From Paracoccaceae bacterium (lineage in GTDB: Bacteria; Pseudomonadota; Alphaproteobacteria; Rhodobacterales; Rhodobacteraceae): DNA of 58,487 bases. This document shows, piece after piece, positions 17,638-26,920 of the stretch. How positions within the stretch are numbered: position 1 is the first letter of the stretch; every line of letters starts with the position of its first letter. The stretch lies in contig JAQWSE010000006.1 in the NCBI GenBank assembly GCA_029243395.1, positions 1 to 58,487 on the forward strand, read 5' to 3'. The position numbers were made by a program, and so were the translations under genes. The notes under the pieces are model-generated. The model was not told where the DNA came from. It did not search any database and saw only the letters and a list, made by a program, of their open reading frames with translations.

Positions 17638-19263
17638 ATGACTGAGAAATACTGGAAACTACTTCAAAAAAATAGAGAACAGACATCTGGGAGGCGAATT
17701 AACAGCCTTTTTGAAGAAGATAGATCCAGATTTAATAATTTTAGTGTAATCACAGAGGATCTTATTTTGGATTACTCGAAAACTAATATTGATCAGCATG
17801 CCAAGACTAATCTAGTTAACTTGGTAAAATTTGGGTCTGTACAGTCAAAGGTAAATGACATGTTTTCTGGAAAGAAAATCAATGTCACGGAAAATCGATC
17901 GGTTTTGCATACGGCACTTAGAAATTTGAACTCATCATTATTGGTTAATGGGATAGATATTAATTTGAAGGTCAACCAATCCTTAGAGAAAGTATCAAAA
18001 TTTTCTGAGAAAATTCGCTCTGGTCAAATGACTTCCCAGTCTGGCGAACCTTTTACAGACATTGTTAATATTGGTATTGGAGGATCTGATCTTGGTCCGA
18101 GAATGGTTGTACGAGCATTATCTCCATATCAAAATGGCCCAAAGGTTCATTTCGTTTCAAACTTAGATTCTTCTGATATTACTGACGCCATATCCCTCTT
18201 GAATCCAATGACTACTCTCTTCATCATTTCTTCGAAGTCTTTTACCACCCTGGAAACCTTAACAAATGCTGAGACAGCCAAGAGATGGATCATCTCAGCA
18301 CTTGGCAAGACTGGTATGAGAAATTTTGTGGCAGTCTGTTCTTCCAGAGATAGTGCTTTAAAATTTGGGATACTGGAGGACCAAATTTTTGAGTTTGAAG
18401 ATTGGGTCGGTGGACGATTTTCTGTTTGGGGACCTATCGGTCTACCCGTTATGTTGGCCGTGGGTACGGCCACATTTAGGAAATTCTTGGAGGGAGCGAG
18501 ATCATTAGATAAGCAATTTCAAAAGTCAAAAACAGTTGAAAATTTGCCTACAATGCTAGCTTTGATAGGAATTTGGCATGCCAGTATTTGTCAATATCCT
18601 TCCAGAGCTATTTTGCCATATGAACATCGCTTGGAATATTTAACAATGTATTTACAACAACTTGATATGGAAAGTAATGGAAAATCTGTTGATCGAAATG
18701 GAGACTTTATTGTAAAACCATCGACACCTATATCTTGGGGTCAAACTGGAACAAATGGGCAGCATGCCTTTTACCAATTTCTGCATCAAAGTAATCAAGT
18801 AGTGCCTTGTGAGTTCATTTTAGGTGCAAATGGTTTTGAAGAAGATTTACAAATTGCCCACCACGAAGGCCTTATAGCAAATTGTTTAGCTCAATCAGAG
18901 GCATTAATGACTGGGATGGATAATGAAAAATATTTCAAGGACAAAAGAAAAGATCAAAAGCAATTGATTATTCCTAATTCACATCTTTTTTGCTCCGGTA
19001 ATAGGCCTTCGACAACATTATTATATTCCAAATTGACCCCAGAAATTCTTGGAAAATTACTAGCATTGTTCGAGCATAGAACTTTTGTGGAAGGTGCAAT
19101 TTGGAATATAAATTCATTCGATCAATGGGGGGTGGAATTTGGGAAAAAACTGGCTAGGAAAATAAATGATTCAATCAAGGACAAAGATTATTTTGAAGCT
19201 TTTAGCAGTTCGACAATCGGCTTAACTAATCAAATTAAGAGATTAAAGAAACAAAAGATATGA
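17638..19263 (+). CDS. pgi: Glucose-6-phosphate isomerase
   Basis: A 541-residue phosphoglucose isomerase interconverting glucose 6-phosphate and fructose 6-phosphate. Motifs are NIGIGGSDLGPRM and SKSFTTLET in the sugar-phosphate site, and WGQTGTNGQHAFYQFLHQ with the catalytic His. It begins directly after eda (0-bp gap), so the pair links hexose phosphate isomerisation to the Entner-Doudoroff split. It runs into waaA after about 48 bp. Confidence 0.97.
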   Translation: MTEKYWKLLQKNREQTSGRRINSLFEEDRSRFNNFSVITEDLILDYSKTNIDQHAKTNLVNLVKFGSVQSKVNDMFSGKKINVTENRSVLHTALRNLNSSLLVNGIDINLKVNQSLEKVSKFSEKIRSGQMTSQSGEPFTDIVNIGIGGSDLGPRMVVRALSPYQNGPKVHFVSNLDSSDITDAISLLNPMTTLFIISSKSFTTLETLTNAETAKRWIISALGKTGMRNFVAVCSSRDSALKFGILEDQIFEFEDWVGGRFSVWGPIGLPVMLAVGTATFRKFLEGARSLDKQFQKSKTVENLPTMLALIGIWHASICQYPSRAILPYEHRLEYLTMYLQQLDMESNGKSVDRNGDFIVKPSTPISWGQTGTNGQHAFYQFLHQSNQVVPCEFILGANGFEEDLQIAHHEGLIANCLAQSEALMTGMDNEKYFKDKRKDQKQLIIPNSHLFCSGNRPSTTLLYSKLTPEILGKLLALFEHRTFVEGAIWNINSFDQWGVEFGKKLARKINDSIKDKDYFEAFSSSTIGLTNQIKRLKKQKI

Positions 19264-19310
19264 CTTAAATCCAATGCTAGGATAATTAATCAAAAGCTAA
19301 AGGTGATATT

Positions 19311-20591
19311 TTGAAGCAAGAAAGCATGCCGAGTTTATTATTTATTTACTTATTTATCACGCGTTATTTTGAAATTCTTTTTACCCTTATTTTAAAATAT
19401 CGGTTGATAATAGGAAAAGAAGATAAGGAGCGCATTCATGAAAGAAAAGGTGTTTCCAGATTTAAGCGCCCTGACGGTCAGTTGATTTGGTTTAATGCCG
19501 CTAGTGTTGGTGAAGTATTGTCTGTGTTACAACTTATTAGATCACTAAATAAAAAAGACAAGAAACTTAATTTTTTGATAACGTCTACAACAGTCACTTC
19601 CGCTAAAATTATTGGAAAGATGATTCCTGAAAAATGCCAGCATCAATTTGCACCTATAGATACTTTTTCAGCTACGACGTCTTTTCTTGGTCATTGGAAA
19701 CCAGACTTAGCTATTTTTGTGGAAGGAGAGTTTTGGCCAAGGTTATTACTTGAAGCAAAAGAAAGAAAAATACCGCTGGGGCTAATAAATGCTCGAATGG
19801 AGAAACAATCATTTGAGAATTGGAACAAAGTAAATCAAACAGCTAAAAGAATAATGGAGACATTTAATTTTGCATTTGCTCAAAATGAAGTCACAGCAAA
19901 TAGACTTTTGGCCTTGGGGATGAATCGGGAGGTTTTGTTGGGGATTTGTTCAATAAAGGAACAAGCTCAGCCACTAGGCTTCGATCCAATAGAGTTGCAA
20001 AAATTAAAGGAGGTTTTTCTTGGGCGAAAGATCTGGGTTGCTGCTTCTACCCATCCAGGAGAAGAAGAGATTTTGGCCATGGCTCAGAGAAAATTATACA
20101 CTTATGATAAGAGCTATGTTCTTATATTGGTTCCTAGACACCCTGAAAGAGGTGAACTAATCGCAAAAAACCTAACTACTACAGTGCACGGAATTGCATT
20201 AAGGAGTAAGGAACACGAAGTTAATTCTGAAACCGAAATTTACTTAGCTGATACCCTGGGTGAGTTAGGCCTCTGGTATAATTTGTCTGAAATAGCTTTT
20301 CTTGGGGGATCGATGGTTAATATCGGAGGACACAACCCTTATGAGCCTTGTCGATTTGGAACTGCTATAATTCATGGTTCTTTTGTGCACAATTTTCAGG
20401 AAATATTTGATCTATTACTTTCTGAGGGTGCCTCAATTTTGGTTAAAAATTCTAGTAACTTAGTTCAACAAATCAAGAATTTAAATCAAGATGAAAAGGC
20501 TCATAAGATAGGGTCAAAAGGTATGAAGTTGGTAAATTCTTTGACTGACAAGTCAAAACTAATAGTGAAAACAATCGATTCATATCTTTAG
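19311..20591 (+). CDS. waaA: 3-deoxy-D-manno-octulosonic acid (Kdo) transferase
   Basis: A 426-residue GT-B glycosyltransferase that attaches Kdo to lipid A precursors at the inner membrane. N-terminal hydrophobic anchor, then the catalytic-region motif NAASVGEVLS, VEGEFWPRL, PLGLINARMEKQSF and ASTHPGEEE match the family. GGSMVNIGGHNPYEP in the C-terminal domain is also diagnostic. The start is TTG, supported by AAAGGTGAT 6-7 nt upstream; an ATG five codons later is possible. It indicates an LPS-type outer membrane with Kdo. It is followed by the nonulosonate genes on the same strand. Confidence 0.94.
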   Translation: MKQESMPSLLFIYLFITRYFEILFTLILKYRLIIGKEDKERIHERKGVSRFKRPDGQLIWFNAASVGEVLSVLQLIRSLNKKDKKLNFLITSTTVTSAKIIGKMIPEKCQHQFAPIDTFSATTSFLGHWKPDLAIFVEGEFWPRLLLEAKERKIPLGLINARMEKQSFENWNKVNQTAKRIMETFNFAFAQNEVTANRLLALGMNREVLLGICSIKEQAQPLGFDPIELQKLKEVFLGRKIWVAASTHPGEEEILAMAQRKLYTYDKSYVLILVPRHPERGELIAKNLTTTVHGIALRSKEHEVNSETEIYLADTLGELGLWYNLSEIAFLGGSMVNIGGHNPYEPCRFGTAIIHGSFVHNFQEIFDLLLSEGASILVKNSSNLVQQIKNLNQDEKAHKIGSKGMKLVNSLTDKSKLIVKTIDSYL

Positions 20592-20657
20592 ATTTATCCT
20601 AATTGCTTTTATAAACGTTTGTAGTTAATAAGGCATGAAGGGCTTAGAGGTTTTGAT

Positions 20658-21656
20658 TTGGAACAGAATTCTAATATACTTGTAACCGGAGGAACGGGAT
20701 CTTTTGGTTCTAAGTTTATTCCACTTACACTAAAGAAATACAATCCAAGCAGACTAGTAGTATTCTCTCGTGATGAAATGAAGCAGTGGGATATGCAAAA
20801 AGCCTATGAAGATGATCCTAGAGTTAGGTTTTTCATTGGTGATGTCAGAGATCGTGAAAGGTTAATGCGTGCGTTGGATGGTATCGATTATGTCGTACAT
20901 GCTGCTGCCACTAAGATAGTGACAACAGCTGAATACAATCCATTCGAATGTGTTAAGACTAATGTTCTTGGCGCAATGAATGTGATTGATGCCTGTCTTG
21001 ATAAAAATGTAAGAAGATGCGTGGCTTTATCTACAGATAAAGCTTCAAATCCGATAAATCTTTATGGAGCAACGAAATTAGCTTCGGATAAAATGTTTGT
21101 TGCAGGGAATTCTTACTCAGGCTCTTCGAAATGTAAGTTTGCCGTTGTACGCTATGGTAATGTCATGGGATCTCGAGGTTCAGTTATTCCTTTTTTTCTT
21201 TCCAAACAAAAGGATGGTTATTTGCCAATAACTGATAAGCGAATGACAAGATTCATGATTACTCTTGAGGAAGGAGTCAGATTAGTTTGGAAAGCTTTTG
21301 AAGATATGGAAGGTGGTGAGATTTACGTAAAGAAAATCCCATCGATGAAAGTTGTAGACATTGCTTCCGCCATTAACCCAAAGCTTGAACACAAGGTAGT
21401 TGGTATAAGACCCGGAGAAAAGCTTCATGAACAGATGATTGGTTCAGAGGATGCTACCTTTACTTATGAGTATGCCGACCACTACAAAATATTTCCAGCA
21501 ATTCATAATTGGTCTAAGGACAAAGCCAGAATTAAGGGAGGTAAGAAGGTACCACAAGATTTTGTTTATGCATCAGACAGCAATTTAGAATGGCTTAGCC
21601 AGGAAGAATTTAGCATATGGCTTTCTAATAATCAGGAGCATATCGGTAAATACTAA
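20658..21656 (+). CDS. pseB: UDP-N-acetylglucosamine 4,6-dehydratase (inverting)
   Basis: A 332-residue short-chain dehydrogenase, the first step of CMP-pseudaminic acid synthesis (UDP-GlcNAc to the 4-keto-6-deoxy-L-arabino sugar). It shows the Rossmann motif GGTGSFGSKF, VFSRDEMKQWDMQ (a PseB/FlaA1 hallmark), and STDKASNPINLYGATK containing the Asp-Lys and Tyr-Lys catalytic residues of the inverting class. RPGEKLHEQMI near the end is also conserved. The likely start is TTG, with AGAGG upstream. Its stop overlaps the pseC ATG by one base. Confidence 0.95.
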   Translation: MEQNSNILVTGGTGSFGSKFIPLTLKKYNPSRLVVFSRDEMKQWDMQKAYEDDPRVRFFIGDVRDRERLMRALDGIDYVVHAAATKIVTTAEYNPFECVKTNVLGAMNVIDACLDKNVRRCVALSTDKASNPINLYGATKLASDKMFVAGNSYSGSSKCKFAVVRYGNVMGSRGSVIPFFLSKQKDGYLPITDKRMTRFMITLEEGVRLVWKAFEDMEGGEIYVKKIPSMKVVDIASAINPKLEHKVVGIRPGEKLHEQMIGSEDATFTYEYADHYKIFPAIHNWSKDKARIKGGKKVPQDFVYASDSNLEWLSQEEFSIWLSNNQEHIGKY

Positions 21657-22789
21657 TGATACCTTACAGCCGACAAAGTATTAATGAGCAGGATATTGAA
21701 GAGGTTATAAAGGTTTTAAGATCTGACTTAATTACTCAAGGTCCTATTAATAAAAAGTTTGAGGAAGAAATTTGTTCCTACACGGGTTGTAAGTATTCTG
21801 TAGTAACTAACTCTGCTACTTCCGCCTTACATTTAGCTTGTCTAGCTCTTGGATTAGGGCCAGGCGATATACTTTGGACTTCTCCAAACTCTTATGTTGC
21901 ATCTGCAAATGTTGGTCTTCTTTGCAATGCTGAAGTTGATTTTGTAGATATTGATTCCAAAACTTATAACATGTGTGTAAAGTCTCTAGATAAAAAATTA
22001 AGAAAAGCAGAAGTTGATGGTAAGCTGCCCAAAATAGTTATGCCCGTACATTTTGCCGGGCAATCCTGTGACATGATTTCTATAAAAAAATTAGCTGAAA
22101 AATATGGTTTTAAGATTGTTGAGGATGCGTCTCATGCCATTGGTGGAAGGTATAATGGGGAACCAATAGGATCTTGTTCATTTTCTGACATTGTAGTTTT
22201 TTCATTTCACCCAGTTAAAATTATTACTACAGGTGAGGGCGGCTCCGCACTTACTAATGATTTGCTTCTATTGGAACGCTTAAGGCTCATGTGTTCCCAT
22301 GGTGTGACTCGTGATCCCAGTAAAATGGTAACTAAGTCAGGAGATGCATGGGTTTACGATCAAATAAGTTTGGGGTTTAATTTTCGAATGAGTGATTTAC
22401 ATGCGGCATTAGGTTTGAGTCAACTGAAGAGAATAGACCAATTCATCAGAAAAAGGAATGAAATTGCTAAGAGATATGATGAAGAATTAAGTCAACTAAA
22501 TTTAAAACTTCCTTTCCGCGATTTTGCCAATCCTTCCTCCCTTCATCTTTACCCTATTCAGACTAACCAAAGGGGAAGAGTTTTCAATTTATGCCATAAA
22601 GAAGGAATAAAAGTGAATGTTCATTATAAACCTATACATATTCAACCCTTTTGGCAGAAAAAAGGCTTTTTGCCTGGTGATCACCCCAATTCTGAAGCTT
22701 ATTACTCAAATGCTATAAGTCTTCCAATTCATCCTGAACTATCGGATGAGCAGCAAGAGAAAGTGATAAAGGTACTAAAGTCTATTTGA
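21656..22789 (+). CDS. pseC: UDP-4-amino-4,6-dideoxy-N-acetyl-beta-L-altrosamine transaminase
   Basis: A 377-residue DegT/DnrJ/EryC1 aminotransferase, the second step of pseudaminic acid synthesis. The PLP Lys is K188 in SFHPVKIITTGEGG. The N-terminus IPYSRQSINEQDI is typical of PseC, and VEDASHAIGG supplies the conserved Asp contacting the cofactor pyridine. It is translationally coupled to pseB (TAATG). Its 3' end overlaps the converging 497-residue gene by 8 bp, so the locus is split into two converging transcripts. Confidence 0.95.
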   Translation: MIPYSRQSINEQDIEEVIKVLRSDLITQGPINKKFEEEICSYTGCKYSVVTNSATSALHLACLALGLGPGDILWTSPNSYVASANVGLLCNAEVDFVDIDSKTYNMCVKSLDKKLRKAEVDGKLPKIVMPVHFAGQSCDMISIKKLAEKYGFKIVEDASHAIGGRYNGEPIGSCSFSDIVVFSFHPVKIITTGEGGSALTNDLLLLERLRLMCSHGVTRDPSKMVTKSGDAWVYDQISLGFNFRMSDLHAALGLSQLKRIDQFIRKRNEIAKRYDEELSQLNLKLPFRDFANPSSLHLYPIQTNQRGRVFNLCHKEGIKVNVHYKPIHIQPFWQKKGFLPGDHPNSEAYYSNAISLPIHPELSDEQQEKVIKVLKSI

Positions 22790-24275
22790 GAGTAGTAAAA
22801 GTTACTTCTTTTTCCTTTAGAATTAGGTTGGTTAAGATTTTGGCTGTATTAATCTTGTTCGTTTTTAAATCATAATTTTCAACCAAACGGGTGTAGGCTC
22901 TATCTATGACACCCTTATGGGCCCTTTCAATCAATCGACCGAATGCTATAGAAATATCATTCTTCTTCGGGATGTTATTAATAATTTTTTCAAAAGAAAT
23001 ATGTTTAGAAAATTCAGTTACACCAGGAAAATCTTTGTACCAAGCATGCCCAAAAACCAATACACTTTTTCCAAGACAGAGAGATTCCCATCCCACGGTA
23101 CCAGTAACTGTAGCTATGAAAAGAGCTTTTCTTGTGAGTTCATTAGTATCTGCAAATGAAGGAACAAACGTAACTGATTTAATTCTCGATATCCTGTGAA
23201 AAAACAAGGGGCCTCTAGCAAAAGAACCTTGTTTAGGGTTTTCTTTAACAAATATTTTAACGCCCTTAGGCAAGATCTTTGATAGATGTTCGAGTGCTAG
23301 CAGTTGATCTCTATATGCGCCACCAATAGCTGAGGTGGTCATTTCAGGTTGCATTGGTAGGGGGAAATACACAAATCTTTCATTTAAGTCAAAATTAGTG
23401 GTTTCAAATTCCGCTAAGTGTTCAAAATAAGCAAGTTCATTTACATGAAAAAAATTTGCAAAAGGATCACGCCATTTTGGAAAACTCTTATATATCTTAT
23501 GAATTCTAGTTAGAATTCTTGACAAATAGATAGGACGGAAAATAAGCCTAGGGTTCTTAAAAAAAATGAACAGTATCAAGTTGATTATTGTTTTAACATT
23601 CACTCTTCCATTATTTTCTGCCTTTTGTTTGATCTTTTTCATGTAAAATAATTCTAGTTCCGGGATTTTTGGAGTTTTTTTTCTGACAGAGACCTTGGCA
23701 TTATTGATCTCACCATAGTGTTCAACATCTCTTAGGGAAAAGAAATTGTTGGGGAAAAGAGACTGGGTCACGATAGTTGTTTCAATTTTCAGAGACCGAG
23801 CAATTTGGTAAATTATCGTGTCATATGCAAGATGCGGAATATTGAAGAAAAGGACATGGTCAATATCATTAGCAAGCATTTTGTCTGCCATAGCGTCTGT
23901 CAAGATATGATAATAATCTAGATAGTCCTGAAGATTCTGAAGGTTATGAGATTTATACCTATAAGCATTTGAATGTCGAAAGAGTTGGTCAACAAGTGTT
24001 TCCAGGTCTTTTCTGAAACTTTCAGAAGCCATTAGTTGAAGATCAACTCCGGAATACTTTTTAGATTCATTAAAAAGATGCCCAAGTGATCCAGGCTTTG
24101 CATTCATCCTTACTAGAGAAGATGCCTTAAAGTCACTAGCCGAGTCGCCGAGGTGTAATTTTAGCAAAATTTTATCCTGCGAACTCTTAATTAACTCTGA
24201 GAGTATTTCATTTGTATTTTTTGCTGTAGAAACTGCCAAAAGATTGATCGGTTTCACATTTTGATTTTCTCCCAA
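22782..24275 (-). CDS. Putative capsule-synthesis-like glycosyltransferase of the nonulosonate locus
   Basis: A 497-residue protein I do not recognise confidently. Its C-terminal half looks like a GT-B nucleotide-binding domain of the KpsS/capsule-synthesis type: VYFPLPMQPEM, GVKIFVKENPKQG and ATVTGTVGWESLCLGKSVLV followed by FGHAWY. The N-terminal half is charged, with a hydrophobic patch near INLILFIFF, and no signal peptide. Being last in the minus-strand pse operon, it is a natural candidate for the transferase that uses the CMP-sugar, or for capsule polymer synthesis (inference). It lacks the features I associate with the flagellin-modifying Maf family. The ATG overlaps pseI by 22 bp. 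Confidence 0.55.
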   Translation of the reverse strand: MGENQNVKPINLLAVSTAKNTNEILSELIKSSQDKILLKLHLGDSASDFKASSLVRMNAKPGSLGHLFNESKKYSGVDLQLMASESFRKDLETLVDQLFRHSNAYRYKSHNLQNLQDYLDYYHILTDAMADKMLANDIDHVLFFNIPHLAYDTIIYQIARSLKIETTIVTQSLFPNNFFSLRDVEHYGEINNAKVSVRKKTPKIPELELFYMKKIKQKAENNGRVNVKTIINLILFIFFKNPRLIFRPIYLSRILTRIHKIYKSFPKWRDPFANFFHVNELAYFEHLAEFETTNFDLNERFVYFPLPMQPEMTTSAIGGAYRDQLLALEHLSKILPKGVKIFVKENPKQGSFARGPLFFHRISRIKSVTFVPSFADTNELTRKALFIATVTGTVGWESLCLGKSVLVFGHAWYKDFPGVTEFSKHISFEKIINNIPKKNDISIAFGRLIERAHKGVIDRAYTRLVENYDLKTNKINTAKILTNLILKEKEVTFTTLK

Positions 24276-25306
24276 CTTAAGGGCTCTCCTTTACTCAGGT
24301 TAATCTTTGCGCTTTTGCCGATGATATCATTTAAGTATTTTGGAGGAATCCCCATCCCTGGCCTTATTGATCTTACGTTTGTTTCGTTTAGAAGTTCTCC
24401 AGCCTTAATATCTTTTGTGACAAAGAGAGATCTTCGAAATATGGCATTAGATTTTTTTATACCAGGCCTATTGTCATATCCTTGTGATAAGCCTTCATAG
24501 GCACTACTACAGTCTTCAACAAGTCTTTTGAACTCTTCTGGTTCAAGTGAGAAATCAGCATCCGGTCCACCGTCAGATCTGTTAAGAGTAATGTGTTTCT
24601 CTATGATGGTAGCTCCCAATGCTATTGAGGCAATTGCCATTGTCGAACCCAGTGTATGATCAGACAAGCCAATTGGCACTTTAAACTTTGCTTCCAATTC
24701 GTTAATTGTAGCAAGCCTCATGTCTTTTGGTTGAGCGGGATATTCAGAAATACAATGTAACAAGGCATAACCATCTGCGCCAGCATTCTTAGCAGCAATA
24801 CAAGCATCATTAATCTCTTCAAAATCGGCTACTCCTGTGGACATGATCAAAGGCTTACCCTTACTTGCAGCTTTTTGTATTAGGGGTAGGTCTACTAACT
24901 CAAAGGAAGCTATCTTAAAAGCTGGTGAAGATAGTTTGTCCAAGAAGTCCACTGCAGACTCATCAAAAGGAGAAGAAAAACAGTGAATATTTTTCTTTTC
25001 TGCATAGTTAAAGAGAGTTTCATGCCAGTTCCATGGAGTGCTAGCCTCACTATAAAGTTCATAAAGATTTCTACCAGCCCAAAGACCACTTTTTATCATA
25101 AATTCTGGCCGATTGGAATTAATTGTAATGGTGTCAGCAGTGTAAGTTTGCAATTTTATGGCGTTAGCCCCTGCATCTGAAGCGGCATCGATTAATCTTA
25201 TAGCTCTATTGATGTCACCATTATGATTCCCTGACAATTCAGCAATTATGTAAGGTGGTGAATTAGATCCTATTGTGACATTTTTTATTTTAATATTATT
25301 TTTCAC
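24254..25306 (-). CDS. pseI: Pseudaminic acid synthase
   Basis: A 350-residue NeuB-family enzyme that condenses the free 2,4-diacetamido-trideoxy hexose with phosphoenolpyruvate to give pseudaminic acid. Marks are IAELSGNHNGD, AIKLQTYTADTIT, the PseI-specific SGLWAGRNLYELYSEASTPW (versus NeuB/LegI), MSTGVADFEEI, EKHITL and a C-terminal SAF/antifreeze-like domain (RRSLFVTKDIKAGE). The start codon is GTG with a weak ribosome-binding site. It sits between the PseG-PseH gene (14-bp gap) and the putative glycosyltransferase. Confidence 0.95.
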   Translation of the reverse strand: MKNNIKIKNVTIGSNSPPYIIAELSGNHNGDINRAIRLIDAASDAGANAIKLQTYTADTITINSNRPEFMIKSGLWAGRNLYELYSEASTPWNWHETLFNYAEKKNIHCFSSPFDESAVDFLDKLSSPAFKIASFELVDLPLIQKAASKGKPLIMSTGVADFEEINDACIAAKNAGADGYALLHCISEYPAQPKDMRLATINELEAKFKVPIGLSDHTLGSTMAIASIALGATIIEKHITLNRSDGGPDADFSLEPEEFKRLVEDCSSAYEGLSQGYDNRPGIKKSNAIFRRSLFVTKDIKAGELLNETNVRSIRPGMGIPPKYLNDIIGKSAKINLSKGEPLSWEKIKM

Positions 25307-25320
25307 GTGTGCTTCTTGGT

Positions 25321-26910
25321 TTAATATGGTCTATAAAATCGACATTCGAATTTTGGCCTTGATAGACTATAAGTAGAGTATTCTTTACTTTTGTTTATGC
25401 AAGAAAATCCAAGATGTTGATGGATGAGTTTTGATTTTAGATTTTGATTTAAAACCTTGGCATTGATAGTTTTGATTCCTTTCTCGTAGAAAAGTTTTTT
25501 AAGGAAAAAAGCCAGCATTCTTTTGCCAGAACCTTTGGAAAAACTATTTTCGCCAATATAAAAGCTCCAGAAAACTTCATTCTTCGAGATAAAAACTGAA
25601 TTACAATGGCCAATTTCTTCATTGCCTTCAGAATATATCAACCAGATTCCTTTTAAAACATTTTGTGTCTTTTGCATCCATTTTCTGTGTTCTTCTTCAG
25701 ATAGAGTTTTCTTGTCAAGACTCATTTCTCTGACAAATGACTTATTGCGCCATGTCAATAGCTTTCTTGAATCTGTGATCTTAACAGATCTCAGGTTAGC
25801 TTCTAAGAAATCCATCACTCTTTTTGCGCCGAAACCATCACACAAATCCTTTGAATTTTTTGAGAGTTTTTTCAAGATTTCAGGAGAATTAACCAGATTA
25901 CTTACAGTATCATAGAGATTTTTCTTACTTTTTGCTTGGGTAATAGTTATAATTTTAGCAGCTTTAATTTTTTTTAGTTCCTTAGTTAGATTTCTTTGAT
26001 TTTGGGCGATTGAAATCGTTAAAGTAGGAAGTCCCATGCAGCACCTTTCCCAAGTGCTCATTCCAGTAGCTCCTATACAAAGATCAGCTTTAAGCATCAA
26101 AAAACTTATGTCGGATTTATCTAGGTGCAGGTTTATGTTTGCGTATACCTTTGCTAATCTTCTTACTTGTGAAAGGGTTTGGCTATCTGAAGACATTGCG
26201 ACATCAATCTGCACGTTTTCTATTATAGCAGTAGCCCTTAACAAATAAGGCATGATTTTTTTGGGATCGTACATGCCTACCGAAATCAGGATGCAAAATT
26301 TCTTGCCAATACAATTCTTAGATTGTCTTATAGATCTTTCCAAAATGCTTTGAGTTCTTAGCTCTCTGAAATTTTTTGTGAGTAATGTAAACGTTGGACC
26401 TTCCAGAAAGGCTACACTTTTATATTTTCTTTTTCTTTTGCGTAGAGAAGTTTGGTCTAATAAAAAATCAGCACCTAGGTTCCTATTGTCCAGATCATCT
26501 ATAGCGAGGAAAGACACCCTAATTAAATTTTTCCTTACTATATTTACCCATTCAAAATCCAAAGCATAATTGTCAAAAATTACCCAATTCGGTTTGAAGT
26601 TCTCCAAAACTTCTCTTGTACCTTTAGCATCCTGTGTTTTGGGTAGTTCTAACCAGTTCCCATAAACGCTATAGCTCTCGGGCTTCAGTATCTTTTGTGT
26701 CTTTGCTGACGGTTCAAGGACTTTGTAGTTAAAGCCTGAAGTTTTCAACATTTGGCGTAGTTTCAGGGGTAAGGAGGTTGAGATAAACAAGGTTGTATGT
26801 CCACGCGCCTTAATTTCTTCTGCTAGGCTAAAACATCTTCTAAAATGACCTCCCCCTATTTGGTCATTAGCATCGACCCGTATAGCAATTTTAAGTGGAT
26901 TTTTTTGCAC
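25321..26910 (-). CDS. pseG-pseH: PseG-PseH fusion: UDP-sugar hydrolase plus GNAT N-acetyltransferase
   Basis: A 529-residue bifunctional protein. Residues about 1-350 are PseG/SpsG-like: RVDANDQIGGGHFRRC with catalytic His22, a VIFDNYALD segment, and GATGMSTWERCCMGLP in the GT-B-like C-terminal lobe; PseG releases UDP from the diacetamido sugar. Residues about 367-520 are a GNAT domain (LLTWRNKSFVREMS, FYIGENSFSKGSGKRML containing the acetyl-CoA loop), matching PseH, the 4-amino N-acetyltransferase. The two reactions are consecutive (acetylation then hydrolysis), so fusion may channel the intermediate. Separate genes are the norm in Campylobacter and Helicobacter; fused forms are known. Confidence 0.92.
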   Translation of the reverse strand: MQKNPLKIAIRVDANDQIGGGHFRRCFSLAEEIKARGHTTLFISTSLPLKLRQMLKTSGFNYKVLEPSAKTQKILKPESYSVYGNWLELPKTQDAKGTREVLENFKPNWVIFDNYALDFEWVNIVRKNLIRVSFLAIDDLDNRNLGADFLLDQTSLRKRKRKYKSVAFLEGPTFTLLTKNFRELRTQSILERSIRQSKNCIGKKFCILISVGMYDPKKIMPYLLRATAIIENVQIDVAMSSDSQTLSQVRRLAKVYANINLHLDKSDISFLMLKADLCIGATGMSTWERCCMGLPTLTISIAQNQRNLTKELKKIKAAKIITITQAKSKKNLYDTVSNLVNSPEILKKLSKNSKDLCDGFGAKRVMDFLEANLRSVKITDSRKLLTWRNKSFVREMSLDKKTLSEEEHRKWMQKTQNVLKGIWLIYSEGNEEIGHCNSVFISKNEVFWSFYIGENSFSKGSGKRMLAFFLKKLFYEKGIKTINAKVLNQNLKSKLIHQHLGFSCINKSKEYSTYSLSRPKFECRFYRPY

Positions 26911-26920
26911 TTTTTAGGCC

